A stretch of 64,000 nucleotides of DNA from Futiania mangrovi. GTDB taxonomy: Bacteria > Pseudomonadota > Alphaproteobacteria > Futianiales > Futianiaceae. The position numbers and the translations under genes are program-made. Below, piece by piece: positions 42,788-56,057 of the stretch (within the stretch, counting starts at the first letter, position 1; each line of letters starts with the position of its first letter). The stretch lies in NCBI RefSeq assembly GCF_024158125.1, contig NZ_JAMZFT010000002.1, positions 558,001 through 622,000 of the forward strand, in the 5' to 3' direction. The notes under the pieces were generated by a model. That model worked only from the letters and a program-made list of their open reading frames with translations. It was not told where the DNA came from and ran no database searches.

Positions 42788-44197
42788 ATGGCTGACTCAT
42801 TCGACGTTGTCATCATCGGTTCCGGCCCTGGCGGCTATGTCTGCGCGATCCGCGCGGCCCAGCTCGGCATGAAGGTCGCGGTCGTCGAGAAGCGCGCGAC
42901 GCTTGGCGGCACCTGCCTCAATGTGGGCTGCATCCCGTCGAAGGCGCTGCTGCATGCGTCGGAGCGCTACCACGAGATCGCCTCGGGCCACGCCGCCGAG
43001 ATCGGCGTGAAGACCACGGGCCTCAAGCTCGACATGAAGGCCTTCCATGCCGGCAAGCAGCAGGCGATCGAGCAGAACACCAAGGGCGTGGAGTTCCTGT
43101 TCAAGAAGAACAAGATCGAGGCCGTGCACGGCACCGGCAAGGTCGTGGGCAAGGGCAAGGTCGAGGTCGCGCTCGACGGCGGCAAGACCCGCACGCTCGA
43201 GACGAAGAACATCGTGATCGCCACCGGCTCCGACGTGACGCGCCTGCCGGGCGTGGAGATCGACGAGAAGCAGGTCGTTTCGTCGACGGGCGCGCTGGAG
43301 CTGGCCTCCGTGCCGAAGAAGCTCCTCGTGATCGGCGGCGGCGTCATCGGGCTGGAGCTTGGCTCGGTCTGGGCGCGGCTCGGCTCGGAGGTGACGGTGG
43401 TCGAATTCCTCGACCGCATCACGCCGACCATGGACGCGGAGGTCTCAAAGCAGTTCCAGCGCGTGCTGCAGAAGCAGGGCCTCGCCTTCAAGCTCGGCAC
43501 GAAGGTGACCGGGGTGGCGAAGTCCGGCAAGGCGCTCAAGGTCACCGTGGAGCCCGCGAAGGGCGGCGATGCCGAGACGCTGGACGCCGACGTGGTGCTC
43601 GTCTGCATCGGTCGCGTGCCCTACACCGAGGGGTTGGGGCTCGAGGAGGCGGGCGTCGCCCTCGACGAGCGCAAGCGCGTGAAGATCGACGCTCACTTCC
43701 GCACCAATGTGGAGGGCATCTATGCCATCGGCGACGTGGTCGTCGGGCCTATGCTCGCCCACAAGGCGGAGGACGAGGGCGTCGCGGTCGCGGAAATGCT
43801 GGCAGGCCAGCAACCGCACGTGAACTACGACGTGATCCCGAACGTCATCTACACCTGGCCGGAAGTGGCCTCCGTCGGCAAGACGGAGGAGGAACTGAAA
43901 GACGCGGGCGTCAAGTACCGCTCCGGCAAGTTCCCCTTCACCGCCAACGGGCGCGCGCGCATCGCGGGCATGACCGACGGCTTCGTGAAGGTGCTCGCCG
44001 ACGCCGCGACCGACCGGGTGCTCGGCGTGCACATCATCGGCCCGGACGCCGGAACGCTCATCGCCGAGGCGGCGATCGCCATGGAATTCGGCGCGAGCGC
44101 GGAAGACATCGCCCGCACCTGCCATGCGCATCCGACCCTGTCGGAGACGGTGAAGGAAGCCGCCCTCGCCGTCGACGGCCGCGCGCTGCACATGTGA
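42788..44197 (+). CDS. lpd: Dihydrolipoyl dehydrogenase (E3)
   Basis: E3 reoxidises lipoamide with FAD and NAD+. The 469-residue protein has the FAD motif [16 protein letters not shown], the redox disulphide [13 protein letters not shown], the NAD motif [14 protein letters not shown] and the C-terminal catalytic [14 protein letters not shown]. The ATG at 42788 follows GTGAGG; an upstream in-frame ATG at 42731 adds a non-conserved stretch. It closes the suc operon and is convergent with xerC. Confidence 0.97.
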   Translation: MADSFDVVIIGSGPGGYVCAIRAAQLGMKVAVVEKRATLGGTCLNVGCIPSKALLHASERYHEIASGHAAEIGVKTTGLKLDMKAFHAGKQQAIEQNTKGVEFLFKKNKIEAVHGTGKVVGKGKVEVALDGGKTRTLETKNIVIATGSDVTRLPGVEIDEKQVVSSTGALELASVPKKLLVIGGGVIGLELGSVWARLGSEVTVVEFLDRITPTMDAEVSKQFQRVLQKQGLAFKLGTKVTGVAKSGKALKVTVEPAKGGDAETLDADVVLVCIGRVPYTEGLGLEEAGVALDERKRVKIDAHFRTNVEGIYAIGDVVVGPMLAHKAEDEGVAVAEMLAGQQPHVNYDVIPNVIYTWPEVASVGKTEEELKDAGVKYRSGKFPFTANGRARIAGMTDGFVKVLADAATDRVLGVHIIGPDAGTLIAEAAIAMEFGASAEDIARTCHAHPTLSETVKEAALAVDGRALHM

Positions 44198-44231
44198 AGC
44201 CGGCGGGGCCGGTCCCCCCGCGGGGCCGGTC

Positions 44232-45212
44232 CTATCCGCCGCTCCGCGGGTGGGCGCGGCGATAAATGTCCATCAGCTGGCGGGTCTCCACCGCCGTGTA
44301 GCGCTGCGTCGTGCTGAGCGAGGCATGCCCCAGCAGATCCTGGATCGCCCGCAGGTCCGCGCCGTTTGCCAGCAGGTGCGTGGCGAAGGAATGGCGCAGC
44401 GCGTGCGGCGTCGCCTTGACGGAGAGGCCGAGCGCGCCCCTCAGCCGCGCCACCAGCAATTGCACGACGCGCGGCGACAGGCGCCCGCCGCGGGCACCGC
44501 GGAACAGCGGCGCCTCGCCGCCGGTGTCCCATGGGCAGAGCGCGCGGTAGTCCGCGACCGCGTCGAGGATCACCGGCAGCAGCGGCACGATCCGCACCTT
44601 GCCGCCCTTGCCCGTGAGGCGCAGCGTCGCTCCGTCCGCGGCAGGCCCGCGCGGCCAGTCGCGCCCGTCGAGGCCCAGAGCCTCGGAGATCCGCAATCCG
44701 CCGCCGTAGAGCAACGTCAGCACCGCCACGTCGCGTGCGGCGATCCACGGCTCCTCATGGTGCAGCGCGCCGTCGGCGACCATGGCTGCGGCTTCTGCTT
44801 CCGGCAGGGCGCGGGGCAGGGGCGTCTGCCGCCGGGGCGCGCGCACGGCATGCAGGGCCGCGTTCTCGATCCCGTGACGCCGCGCGAGGTGGCGGTAGAA
44901 GCTGCGCACGCAGGACAGCGCGCGCGCGACCGTCGCGCTGCCTGCGCCGTCCGCTCGCCGCGCTGCGAGCCAGCCGCGGAAGTCGGCCGCAGAGAGCCTC
45001 TCGAGATCGCCGAGCGTCGCCGGCCCGCCGAGGTGTCCCGCGAGGAAGGTGGCGAGGCCCGCGAGGTCGCGCCCATAGGCCGCGACCGTGTGCGCGCTCG
45101 ACCCGCGCCCGTGGGCGAGGTGTTCCAGAAATCCCCGGGCCGCGGCCCGCGCGTCGGGGGCGAAGGCCGCCGGGGCGTCGGGAACTAGCGGTCGGGGGGC
45201 AGGTCCAGCCAT
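44232..45212 (-). CDS. xerC: Tyrosine recombinase XerC
   Basis: XerC with XerD resolves chromosome dimers at dif. The 326-residue protein has an N-terminal SAM-like domain with GSSAHTVAAYGRDLAGL, and the catalytic domain with GGGLRISEALGL (Arg), HALRHSFATHLL (HxxR), GHASLSTTQRYT (His, Tyr). The ATG at 45212 overlaps the end of the upstream DUF484 gene by 28 bases. The DUF484-xerC pairing is conserved in Proteobacteria. Confidence 0.93.
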   Translation of the reverse strand: MAGPAPRPLVPDAPAAFAPDARAAARGFLEHLAHGRGSSAHTVAAYGRDLAGLATFLAGHLGGPATLGDLERLSAADFRGWLAARRADGAGSATVARALSCVRSFYRHLARRHGIENAALHAVRAPRRQTPLPRALPEAEAAAMVADGALHHEEPWIAARDVAVLTLLYGGGLRISEALGLDGRDWPRGPAADGATLRLTGKGGKVRIVPLLPVILDAVADYRALCPWDTGGEAPLFRGARGGRLSPRVVQLLVARLRGALGLSVKATPHALRHSFATHLLANGADLRAIQDLLGHASLSTTQRYTAVETRQLMDIYRRAHPRSGG

Positions 45213-45907
45213 TGCCGCGTGATGCGCTCCATGACGCCGCCGAGAAACTTCAGGAGCGCCGTGCCCTGTCCGGGCGCGAACCGCTCCGGATCGCGCGACC
45301 ACAATAGCATGGCGGCGGCCGGCGCGCCCCCGCCGAGCGCAAGCCGCACGATCGCCTGCGACCCGCCCGGTTCGCCGGTCCCGGCGACCAGCCGCACGCC
45401 GTCGGGGGCTTCGCTGCCCATCAACTCGGCGATGGTGCCCGGTGCGGCGACCGAAAGGCGCGTGTCGTGCGCCCGCTCCGGCTCGCCCCCTTCCACGACC
45501 AGCCCGATGCTGTCGATGCCGAGCAGTCCCGGCACCGTCTCCGTCAGCGTTTGCAGCAGGTCGTGGAACCCCTGCGCCTCGATCATCGCGAGAACTGCCC
45601 GGTCGACCATCTCGCGGCCCCGGGCGTTCTCGGCCGCGGTGCGGACCAGTTCCGCCCGCTCTGCCTTCATCCAGTCGAGTTGGCTGCGCAGGCGGTCGAT
45701 CAACGCGCTCTGGAAGCTGACGGCGGCGGGGCCGGCCGCGTCCTCCGCCGCCTGCTTGGCCGCGCCGACCACGAGATCGAGGTTGCGGGCCAGAAAGCCG
45801 GGGTTGGCTTCGAGGAAGCTGCGCACCGCTGCCGCTTGCAGCGCGGCTGCGCCCTCAGGGGCTGCCGCGCCTGCGCGTGCCTGCGCGGGATCCTTCGCGT
45901 TTCCCAT
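45185..45907 (-). CDS. DUF484 family protein
   Basis: This 240-residue cytoplasmic protein has the DUF484 pattern: AVRSFLEANPGFLARNLDLV, a helical stretch with SALIDRLRSQLDWMKAER (about 65-85), and a C-terminal GAF-like domain. The exact function is unknown; the gene is usually next to xerC, and it overlaps xerC here by 28 bases. Its start is three bases downstream of the fsa stop in the same transcript direction. Confidence 0.88.
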   Translation of the reverse strand: MGNAKDPAQARAGAAAPEGAAALQAAAVRSFLEANPGFLARNLDLVVGAAKQAAEDAAGPAAVSFQSALIDRLRSQLDWMKAERAELVRTAAENARGREMVDRAVLAMIEAQGFHDLLQTLTETVPGLLGIDSIGLVVEGGEPERAHDTRLSVAAPGTIAELMGSEAPDGVRLVAGTGEPGGSQAIVRLALGGGAPAAAMLLWSRDPERFAPGQGTALLKFLGGVMERITRQWLDLPPDR

Positions 45908-45910
45908 CGA

Positions 45911-46570
45911 TCAGGCGCGCGGGACCGTCTGGCCCGTCTTCTTCCAGTCGGCCAGGAACTGCTCCAGCCCGCGCTCGGTCAGCGGGTGCTCGGCCAGCTT
46001 GCGCAGGACGCCGGGCGGCACCGTCGCCACATCCGCACCCAGCAGCGCCGCCGCCTTCACATGGTTCGGCTGGCGAATCGAGGCGACCAGCACTTCGGTG
46101 TCGAAGCCGTAGGTGTCATAAATGGTGACGATGTCGCGAATCAGCTCCATACCGTCGAGCCCGATGTCGTCCAGCCGGCCGACGAAGGGAGAGATGAAGG
46201 TCGCCCCCGCCTTGGCCGCGAGAAGGGCCTGGTTCGCCGTGAAGCAGAGCGTGACATTGACCATCGTGCCGTCTTCCGACAGCGCCCGGCAGGCCTTCAG
46301 CCCGTCCCAGGTCAGCGGCACCTTGACCGTGACGTTCGGCGCGATCTTCGCGAGCGCACGGCCTTCCGCGATCATGCCCTCGGCGTCGGTGGCGGCGACC
46401 TCGGCGCTGACCGGGCCGTCGACGACGTCGCAGATCTCCGCGATCACCTCGGTGAACGGGCGGCCGGTCTTGGCAACCAGCGAGGGGTTGGTGGTCACGC
46501 CGTCGAGCAGGCCGGTCTCGGCCAGGTCGCGGATCTCGTCCAGGTCTGCTGTGTCGACAAAGAACTTCAT
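45911..46570 (-). CDS. fsa: Transaldolase-like fructose-6-phosphate aldolase
   Basis: This small transaldolase of 219 residues begins [20 protein letters not shown], with [11 protein letters not shown] and the Schiff-base lysine in [11 protein letters not shown] (Lys83). This subfamily includes true transaldolases and fructose-6-phosphate aldolases, which cannot be told apart by eye. The ATG at 46570 is divergent from priA across 90 bases. In Alphaproteobacteria it is often called TalC/Fsa. Confidence 0.88.
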   Translation of the reverse strand: MKFFVDTADLDEIRDLAETGLLDGVTTNPSLVAKTGRPFTEVIAEICDVVDGPVSAEVAATDAEGMIAEGRALAKIAPNVTVKVPLTWDGLKACRALSEDGTMVNVTLCFTANQALLAAKAGATFISPFVGRLDDIGLDGMELIRDIVTIYDTYGFDTEVLVASIRQPNHVKAAALLGADVATVPPGVLRKLAEHPLTERGLEQFLADWKKTGQTVPRA

Positions 46571-46660
46571 GGTGGGCGTGTCCCCGTGGCAGCGAAAGGC
46601 CCCGAAAGGCCGGTTTCAGGCGGTGTTCGGGATACAGGCACAGGCCCGGGGTGTCCAGAG

Positions 46661-48880
46661 ATGAGCGTACCCGGCCTGTTCGCGGACGACGACTCCTCAG
46701 CCGCCCCATCCCGCGTGCGCGTCCTGCTGCCGCTGCCGCTGGCGGGCGCTTACGACTATCTCGTGCCGGCCGGTCTGGCGCTCGCCCCCGGCGAACCGGT
46801 GCGCGTGCCGCTGGGGCCGCGCCATGTGGACGGCGTGGTCTGGACGGGTACGCCCGACGCCGCTGTGCCGGCGGGCAAGCTGAAGCCCGTGACTGCCCGG
46901 CTGGGCGGGCCGCCGTTCCCGGCGGAGTTGCTGGCCTTCGTCGACTGGATGGCGGACTACACGCTCAGCGCGCCGGGCCAGGTGCTGGCGATGGTGCTGC
47001 GCGGGCGGGGCGACGGGACGCAGCCGCGCCCGCGCATCGGCTGGGCGCCCACGGGTACCGTGCCAGAGCGGATGACGCCCGCCCGCGCCCGCGTGCTGGA
47101 GATCCTGCGCGACGGCCCGCCCCGCACGGCGGCAGAACTCGCCGAGATCGCGGGCGTCGGCGCCGGCGTCGTGCGCGGTCTCGCGGATCAGGGCGTGCTC
47201 GCGCCCGTCGATCTCGACGCCGCGCCGCCAGTCCCGGCGCACGATGCAGGCAGCGGCCCGGCGCATCTCAACCCGGCGCAGGAGGCGGCGGCGGACGCGA
47301 TTCGCGACGCCGCCCGCGCCCCCCGGTTCGAGGCCTTCCTGCTCGACGGCGTCACCGGGTCGGGCAAGACGGAGGTCTATCTGGAAGCCGTTGCCGAGGC
47401 GATGGCCACGGGCCGGCAGGCGCTGGTCCTGCTGCCGGAGATCGCGCTGACGCTGGCGCTCGCCGCGCGGATCGAGGCCCGCTTCGGCGCAGCCCCCCTG
47501 CAATGGCATTCCGACCTGCCCGCGAAGGAGCGCCGCCGCGTCTGGCGCGCCGTGCGCGGCGAGGAGGGCGAGACGCCCGCGCCTATCGTCATCGGCGCGC
47601 GTTCGGCGTTGTTCCTGCCCTTCGCCCGCCTCGGCCTGGTGGTGGTCGACGAGGAGCACGACGGCGCCTACAAGCAGGACGACGGCATCCGATACCACGC
47701 CCGCGACATGAGCGTGGTGCGCGCCCGCGCAGCCGGTGTGCCGGTCGTGCTCGCTTCGGCCACGCCGTCGCTCGAAAGCCACGCCAATGCGGAGCGCGGG
47801 CGCTACACCCGCCTGCGCCTCGAAAGCCGCTTCGGCAGCGCAGGCATGCCCGCTGTCGAGGTCGTCGACATGCGCGCCGCGCCGCCGGGCCGCGGCCAAT
47901 GGTTGAGCCCGCGCCTCGCCGAGGCGGTCGCGCAGACGCTGGAGGCCGGGGAGCAGGCGCTGCTCTTCCTCAACCGGCGCGGCTATGCGCCGCTGACGCT
48001 CTGCCGCGCGTGCGGCCACCGCATGGGCTGCCCGAATTGCGCCGCCTGGCTCGTCAGCCATCGTCTCGGCCGCCGCCTCGTCTGCCATCATTGCGGTTAT
48101 TCCGCGCCGGAGCCGGAGACCTGCCCGGAGTGCGGGGCCGCGCACAAGCTCGCGCCTTGCGGCCCGGGTGTCGAGCGGATCGCTGAGGAGGCCGCGGCGC
48201 GCTTCCCCGACGCCCGACTCGCGCTCCTCTCCAGCGATCACATCGAGAGCGCGGCGGAACTGAACCGCCTGCTGGGACAGATCGCCGCGCACGAGGTCGA
48301 CATCCTGATCGGCACGCAGCTGGTCGCCAAGGGCCACCACTTCCCCGGCCTGACGCTGGTGGGCGTGGTCGACGCGGACCTGGGGCTCACGGGCGGGGAC
48401 CTGCGGGCGGGCGAGCGGACCTTCCAGCTGCTCGACCAGGTCGCAGGGCGGGCTGGCCGCGCCGACCGGCCGGGGCGCGTGATCCTGCAGACCTACATGC
48501 CGGAGCACACGGTGATGCGGGCGCTGGCGGCGGGCGACCGGGACCGTTTCGTCGCAGCCGAGATGGAGGCGCGCGCCGACGCCGGCTACCCGCCCTATGG
48601 CCGGCTGGCGAGCCTCGTGCTCTCCGGCCCCGACGAGGCCGGGCTGGGCACCTTCGCCCGCGACCTCGCACGCACCGCGCCCCGGGGGGAGGGCGTCCAC
48701 GCGCTGGGGCCCGCGCCTGCACCCATTGCCTTGCTGCGCGGGCGCCACCGCATCCGCTTCCTCGTGAAGGCCCGCAACGCCGGCGTGCTGCATGACGCCC
48801 TGGTGCGCTGGCTCGCGCCGGTGCGGGTTCCCTCGGCGATCCGGCTGGCCGTCGATATCGACCCCCAGAGCTTTTTGTGA
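46661..48880 (+). CDS. priA: Primosomal replication helicase PriA
   Basis: PriA restarts stalled replication forks as a 3'-5' superfamily 2 helicase. The 739-residue protein has an N-terminal DNA-binding region (VRVLLPLPLAGAYDYLVP), Walker A GVTGSGKTEVY, Walker B VVDEEHDGAYKQ, and two zinc-binding clusters (CRACGHRMGCPNC, then CHHCGY with CPECG). The C-terminal part has the LIGTQLVAKGHHFPGLTLV motif. The ATG at 46661 begins the family similarity. It lies between fsa (divergent) and the atp operon. Confidence 0.95.
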   Translation: MSVPGLFADDDSSAAPSRVRVLLPLPLAGAYDYLVPAGLALAPGEPVRVPLGPRHVDGVVWTGTPDAAVPAGKLKPVTARLGGPPFPAELLAFVDWMADYTLSAPGQVLAMVLRGRGDGTQPRPRIGWAPTGTVPERMTPARARVLEILRDGPPRTAAELAEIAGVGAGVVRGLADQGVLAPVDLDAAPPVPAHDAGSGPAHLNPAQEAAADAIRDAARAPRFEAFLLDGVTGSGKTEVYLEAVAEAMATGRQALVLLPEIALTLALAARIEARFGAAPLQWHSDLPAKERRRVWRAVRGEEGETPAPIVIGARSALFLPFARLGLVVVDEEHDGAYKQDDGIRYHARDMSVVRARAAGVPVVLASATPSLESHANAERGRYTRLRLESRFGSAGMPAVEVVDMRAAPPGRGQWLSPRLAEAVAQTLEAGEQALLFLNRRGYAPLTLCRACGHRMGCPNCAAWLVSHRLGRRLVCHHCGYSAPEPETCPECGAAHKLAPCGPGVERIAEEAAARFPDARLALLSSDHIESAAELNRLLGQIAAHEVDILIGTQLVAKGHHFPGLTLVGVVDADLGLTGGDLRAGERTFQLLDQVAGRAGRADRPGRVILQTYMPEHTVMRALAAGDRDRFVAAEMEARADAGYPPYGRLASLVLSGPDEAGLGTFARDLARTAPRGEGVHALGPAPAPIALLRGRHRIRFLVKARNAGVLHDALVRWLAPVRVPSAIRLAVDIDPQSFL

Positions 48881-48913
48881 CGGGCGCATGACCGTCACGC
48901 GCACGCAAGCGTG

Positions 48914-48941
48914 TTGCAGCCCTGAACCTGCTGTGTTAGAC
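48914..48941 (+). promoter_or_regulatory. Candidate sigma-70 promoter of the atpHAGDC operon
   Basis: TTGCAG (48914-48919) and TTAGAC (48936-48941) are 16 bases apart in the priA-atpH gap. The leader would be about 105 bases, AT-rich in its middle (48990-49013). Confidence 0.5.
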
Positions 48942-49056
48942 CACGCGCGGTTTCGGGCGGGGGTGCCTGAACCGCTCCAGCCGCGTATTGCGAAATTTAT
49001 CGTAAAGTCAATCGCTTGACGCTGGGCTAGGCTGGGTCCGCCCGAGGAGGGATCAG

Positions 49057-49616
49057 GTGTCGGACGGCACGAAGGAAATCACTGGGGTCGGGGGGCGCTA
49101 CGCGACGGCGCTGTTCGATCTCGCCAAGGACGACGACAGGTTGGACGCCGTGTCCGGCGATCTGGACGCGCTGGCGCAGATGCTTGACGAGAGCGCCGAT
49201 CTGCGCCGCCTCGTGCAGAGCCCCGTGTTCAGCCGCGAGGATCAGGCCGCCGGCATCCAGGCCATCGCCGAGAAGGCCGGCTTCGACGACCTGACGCGCC
49301 GGTTCCTCGGCCTCGTGGCCGCCAACCGCCGACTGTTCGCGCTGGACCGGATGATCGCCGGCTACCGCGCGCTGCTGCGCGCGCATCGCGGCGAGATTTC
49401 GGCCGACGTCGTCTCTGCGACCCCGCTTACCGCAAAACAGCTCGACGACCTCAAGGCGGAACTGAAGGCCGCCATGGGGCGCGACGTGCAGGTGGACGTC
49501 AGCGTCGATGAAAGTCTTCTCGGCGGGCTCATCGTCAAGGTGGGCAGCCGGATGATCGACAGTTCGATCCGAACCAAGCTCCGCAACCTTCAGCTCGCGA
49601 TGAAAGAGGCCCGCTG

Positions 49617-49617
<1 letters not shown>
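49057..49617 (+). CDS. atpH: F1 ATP synthase subunit delta
   Basis: Delta is the stator link between F1 and Fo. The 186-residue protein has the N-terminal [14 protein letters not shown], a helical core, and the C-terminal [23 protein letters not shown]. The start is a GTG at 49057 after GAGGAGG. It leads atpHAGDC and its stop shares a base with the atpA ATG. Fo genes are elsewhere, as usual in Alphaproteobacteria. Confidence 0.96.
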
Positions 49618-51146
<1,529 letters not shown>

Positions 51147-51181
51147 TCGGCGGTAGCTGAAGCGGACGGGGAAAGGGCGAG

Positions 51182-52063
51182 ATGCCAAGCCTCAAGGACC
51201 TGCGAAACCGGATCAACAGCGTCAAGTCGACGCGGAAGATCACCAAGGCGATGCAGATGGTCGCCGCCGCGAAACTGCGCCGGGCGCAGGACGCGGCGGA
51301 GGCCGCGCGGCCCTATGCAAAGCGCATGTCGGCAGTGCTCGCGAACCTGTCCGCCTCCATGTCGCCTGAAGCAGGCGGACCGCGCCTGCTCGTGGGGACG
51401 GGCGAGGACCGCGTCCACCTTCTGGTGGTCGCAACCGCGGAGCGTGGCCTGTGCGGCGCGTTCAACGCCTCGATCTCCAAGCTGGCGCGCGAACATGCCG
51501 ACCGGCTCGTGGCCGAGGGCAAGACGGTCAAGATCCTCTGCGTGGGCCGCAAGGGGCGCGACGCGCTCCGTCGCACCCACGGCTCCCGGATCATCGAGAC
51601 GATCGAACTTGCGGGCGTGAAGCGCGTCGGGCTGGACGAGGCGCAGCGGGTGACGGACCGTGTGCTCGCCCTGTTCGACGAAGGGGCGTTCGACGTCTGC
51701 ACGCTGTTCTTCGCCGAGTTCCGCTCGGTCGTGAGCCAGGTGCCGACCGCCAAGCGGATCATCCCGGCGACGATCGAGGACGGGCAGACGGGCGCGGACC
51801 TGCAGGGCGCCGTCTACGAGTACGAGCCGGATGCGGAGCAGATCCTCGCGGACCTGCTGCCGCGGAACCTGACCGTGCAGGTGCTGAACGCACTTCTTGA
51901 GAACGCGGCCTCCGAGCAGGGCGCGCGCATGACCGCCATGGACAATGCGACGCGCAACGCCGGCGACATGATCGACAAGCTGACGCTGAACTACAACCGG
52001 ACGCGTCAGGCGATCATCACCAAGGAACTGATCGAAATTATTTCGGGCGCGGAAGCGCTCTGA
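51182..52063 (+). CDS. atpG: F1 ATP synthase subunit gamma
   Basis: Gamma is the central rotor shaft. The 293-residue protein has terminal helices: N-terminal [34 protein letters not shown] (in pieces) and C-terminal [35 protein letters not shown]. The length is normal. Confidence 0.98.
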   Translation: MPSLKDLRNRINSVKSTRKITKAMQMVAAAKLRRAQDAAEAARPYAKRMSAVLANLSASMSPEAGGPRLLVGTGEDRVHLLVVATAERGLCGAFNASISKLAREHADRLVAEGKTVKILCVGRKGRDALRRTHGSRIIETIELAGVKRVGLDEAQRVTDRVLALFDEGAFDVCTLFFAEFRSVVSQVPTAKRIIPATIEDGQTGADLQGAVYEYEPDAEQILADLLPRNLTVQVLNALLENAASEQGARMTAMDNATRNAGDMIDKLTLNYNRTRQAIITKELIEIISGAEAL

Positions 52064-53530
<1,467 letters not shown>

Positions 53531-53555
53531 TCTGACGGAGCGGGAGCGCCGGACC

Positions 53556-53954
53556 ATGGCGGACAAGCTGCAATTCGATCTCGTCAGCCCGGAGCGGCAG
53601 CTCATGTCGCAGGCCGTCGACATGGTCGTCGTGCCGGGCGCGGACGGGGAGTTCGGTGTCCTGGCGCATCACGCGCCGGTGATGTCGACGATCCGGCCGG
53701 GCTTCCTGCGGGTGCACGACGGGGCGGGCGCTCCGAAGCGTATCTTCGTGCGCGGCGGCTTCGCGGAGGTCACGCCCGACGGGCTGACGGTGCTGGCCGA
53801 GCATGCGGTGGCGGAAGAGGACATCGACCGTGCCGCCATCGAGCAGAGCCTGAAGGACGCGCGGGAAGACGTCGCCGACGCCAAGACGGACGAGGCGCGC
53901 CAGGTGGCCCAGCAGCGGGTGGACGACCTGCAGCAGGTACTCGACGCGCTCTGA
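53556..53954 (+). CDS. atpC: F1 ATP synthase subunit epsilon
   Basis: Epsilon regulates and couples the rotor. The 132-residue protein has the beta-sandwich domain ([35 protein letters not shown] in pieces) and a helical C-terminus. It ends the operon, with a terminator at 53995. Confidence 0.96.
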   Translation: MADKLQFDLVSPERQLMSQAVDMVVVPGADGEFGVLAHHAPVMSTIRPGFLRVHDGAGAPKRIFVRGGFAEVTPDGLTVLAEHAVAEEDIDRAAIEQSLKDAREDVADAKTDEARQVAQQRVDDLQQVLDAL

Positions 53955-53994
53955 ACACGGCCGGCGCCGGGAGCGCTCCCAAGACCAACGAGCC

Positions 53995-54036
53995 GAGGGC
54001 CGGGCGCTGCATGCGTGCCGGCCCTCTGGCATTTTG
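53995..54036 (+). terminator. Terminator of the atp operon
   Basis: GAGGGCCGG (53995-54003) pairs with CCGGCCCTC (54018-54026) around a 14-base loop, followed by TGGCATTTT. Confidence 0.8.
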
Positions 54037-54091
54037 ACGAACCAATGCGCACCTGTAGCGTTAGAGAGTGAACGGGCGATCGGGGAACGGG

Positions 54092-54910
54092 ATGGCGACC
54101 TGGACACTGGACGATATCTGTTGGGACCGCTTCGACGGCACCAAGGTGAGCGACGCGGTCATCCGCGCCGTGAAGGCTGCCGCGCTCGTCGAATACAACA
54201 GCGCCGACTATGTGACGTATCTGCGCAAGGTGTTTCACGACGACCCCGCTTTCGTCGCCGCCGCCGAGACCTGGGGCGAGGAAGAGGCGCAGCATGGCCG
54301 CGCGCTGGGCCGCTGGGCGGAGATGGCGGACCCGGCGTTCGACTTCGAGGCGGCGTTCGCGGCCTTCCGCGAGGGGTACCGGATCCCCGTCGACGCGACC
54401 GAATCCGTGCGCGGGTCGCGGTCGGGCGAACTGATCGCGCGCTGCGTCGTCGAATCCGGCACGTCCTCCTATTACACGGCGATGAAGGAGCGGACGCAGG
54501 AGCCGGTGCTGCGCCAGATCGCGGCCCACATCGCGGCGGACGAGTTCCGGCACTACAAGCTCTTCTACGAGCATCTGCAGCGCTATCGCGCGGCGGAGCG
54601 GCCCATGCTGCTGCGGCGCCTGGGTGTGGCCCTCGGCCGCATCCGGGAGGCGGAGGACGACGAACTGGCCTATGCCTATCACTGCGCGAACATCGGCGCG
54701 GACCGGCCCTACGACCGGGCGCGCTGCGCGGGCGCCTACGAGGAGGTCGCGCTCAGCCTCTACGAGCGGCGCCATACCGACCGGCTGATTTCCATGTCGA
54801 TGAAGGCGGTCGGCCTCGACCCGCACGGCCGGACGGCCAGCGTGATCGGCGCGGTCACCTGGAACGGCCTGCGCCTGAAGCAGGGCTGGAAACAGAAGCG
54901 CGCGGCCTGA
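54092..54910 (+). CDS. Ferritin-like diiron protein
   Basis: This helical protein of 272 residues has two diiron half-sites: Glu34, then EEAQH (Glu65, His68); and Glu121, then DEFRH (Glu151, His154). The pattern and length resemble ferritin-like/acyl-ACP desaturase-related proteins, so it may be an oxidase or desaturase on an unknown substrate. The ATG at 54092 is chosen over an in-frame GTG at 54068, as it has GGGGAACGG just upstream. It is not usually found beside atpC, and it is convergent with the outer-membrane gene. Confidence 0.75.
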   Translation: MATWTLDDICWDRFDGTKVSDAVIRAVKAAALVEYNSADYVTYLRKVFHDDPAFVAAAETWGEEEAQHGRALGRWAEMADPAFDFEAAFAAFREGYRIPVDATESVRGSRSGELIARCVVESGTSSYYTAMKERTQEPVLRQIAAHIAADEFRHYKLFYEHLQRYRAAERPMLLRRLGVALGRIREAEDDELAYAYHCANIGADRPYDRARCAGAYEEVALSLYERRHTDRLISMSMKAVGLDPHGRTASVIGAVTWNGLRLKQGWKQKRAA

Positions 54911-54935
54911 GAGCCTCAGACCGCGCGCTCTTGTC
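54897..54935. terminator. Bidirectional terminator at convergent stops
   Basis: A 15-bp stem with one mismatch (54897-54911 with 54915-54929) overlaps the ferritin-like stop codon and lies 22 bases from the opposite gene's stop. CTTGTCGTCTTT follows on the plus strand. Confidence 0.7.
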
Positions 54936-54950
54936 GTCTTTCGTCCGGGC

Positions 54951-56057
54951 TCAGTCGCCGAACGCGATGGTGTAGCTCAGAAGTGCGCCGACCGTCTCGG
55001 TCTGGACCCCGAACTCGTCGCCATACCGCCAGCCGAGATCGAAGCTGAGGTCGCCCGGCCCGACCGGCATTGTATAACCCGCACCCGCCGTGAACAGCAG
55101 GTCGTCGGTGTCGCCGCCGCCGCCGAACTTCACGTGCCGGTAGGCGCCCGTCGCATTGACGTTGAAGCCGTCGAGGAAATCGAGCTGCGCGCCCAGCGTC
55201 GCGTAGGACGCATCGTCGTCGGTGCCGAACTGGTTGGCGACCCGGGCCAGTTCGCCGATCACATAGAGGCTCGTGCTCTCGCCCAGCGTATATTCCTGCG
55301 AGCCGCCGAGCACGAGGCTCATCTCGTCCTTCGGATCGCCCTGGCCGCCGGCGCGGTACATCATGCCCAGATGGTAGGTGAAGCCGGGCACCGTCGGCAG
55401 TTCCGCCCCGTCGAGCGCGATGGCGAACGACTGCGGACCAGACGTGTTGCCCGCCCCGCCGGCCGACTTGCGCAGGCGGCCGCGGTTCTCCGGCCAGCTT
55501 TCCGACAGGATGGTGCGGTCGGCGAAGAAGGCCGCGACGGAGAGCGACACCTCGCCCATGATCGAGGGCTGCGGCGAGAGGGAGAATTGCACCCCGCCGC
55601 CAAGCTGCTCGAGGATCTGGTAGTCCTCGGCGAAATTGGTGCCGTAGATGCCGGGCGCGTTGGTGTGCGCGCTGCCGAAGTTCACGTCGAACTTGCCGGC
55701 CCAGGCGCGGCCCCAGTCGTCCTCGTAGCTGATGTACAGCTCTTCGACATAGCCCCCCTCGTCGGTGAAGAAGCGGTCTTCGCCCGCGTTGAGGCCAGTC
55801 GTCGGCTCAAGATAGAAATAGGTCACGAGCGACCAGCTCTCGGTGAAGTAGGTCTGGAAGTAGGCGTCGATGATCAGGTAGGTGTCCGAAACCTCGCCGC
55901 CCGCCGCGTCGGACTTGTAGACGACGTCGGATTCGACCTCGACCGTCACTTCGCCCGTGACATGGGGGTAGGAGGTTTCTGCGAAAGCGGGCTGAGCAGC
56001 CCCGAAGGCGAGGGAGGCCACCAGAACTGCGCCGGCCCCTGGATGCAACAGTTTCAT
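54951..56057 (-). CDS. Outer-membrane beta-barrel protein of unknown function
   Basis: The 368-residue product has a signal peptide (cleavage near AFA at residue 26) and then alternating polar/hydrophobic aromatic-rich strands (YLIIDAYFQTYFTESWSLVTYFYLEP and so on), the pattern of a beta-barrel. There are few cysteines and no obvious conserved domain, so porin or other barrel functions are possible. The start at 56057 is preceded by AGGAG. A candidate promoter lies at 56140-56168. Confidence 0.72.
   Translation of the reverse strand: MKLLHPGAGAVLVASLAFGAAQPAFAETSYPHVTGEVTVEVESDVVYKSDAAGGEVSDTYLIIDAYFQTYFTESWSLVTYFYLEPTTGLNAGEDRFFTDEGGYVEELYISYEDDWGRAWAGKFDVNFGSAHTNAPGIYGTNFAEDYQILEQLGGGVQFSLSPQPSIMGEVSLSVAAFFADRTILSESWPENRGRLRKSAGGAGNTSGPQSFAIALDGAELPTVPGFTYHLGMMYRAGGQGDPKDEMSLVLGGSQEYTLGESTSLYVIGELARVANQFGTDDDASYATLGAQLDFLDGFNVNATGAYRHVKFGGGGDTDDLLFTAGAGYTMPVGPGDLSFDLGWRYGDEFGVQTETVGALLSYTIAFGD

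Noticed and set aside
44203-44221. Hairpin between lpd and xerC as a terminator
   Set aside because: Only a 6-bp GC stem (GCGGGG/CCCCGC) with no T tract on either strand; too weak to list.
49016-49033. TTGACG and TAGGCT directly before atpH as a promoter
   Set aside because: The two hexamers are only six bases apart; the TTGCAG/TTAGAC pair at 48914-48941 has normal spacing.
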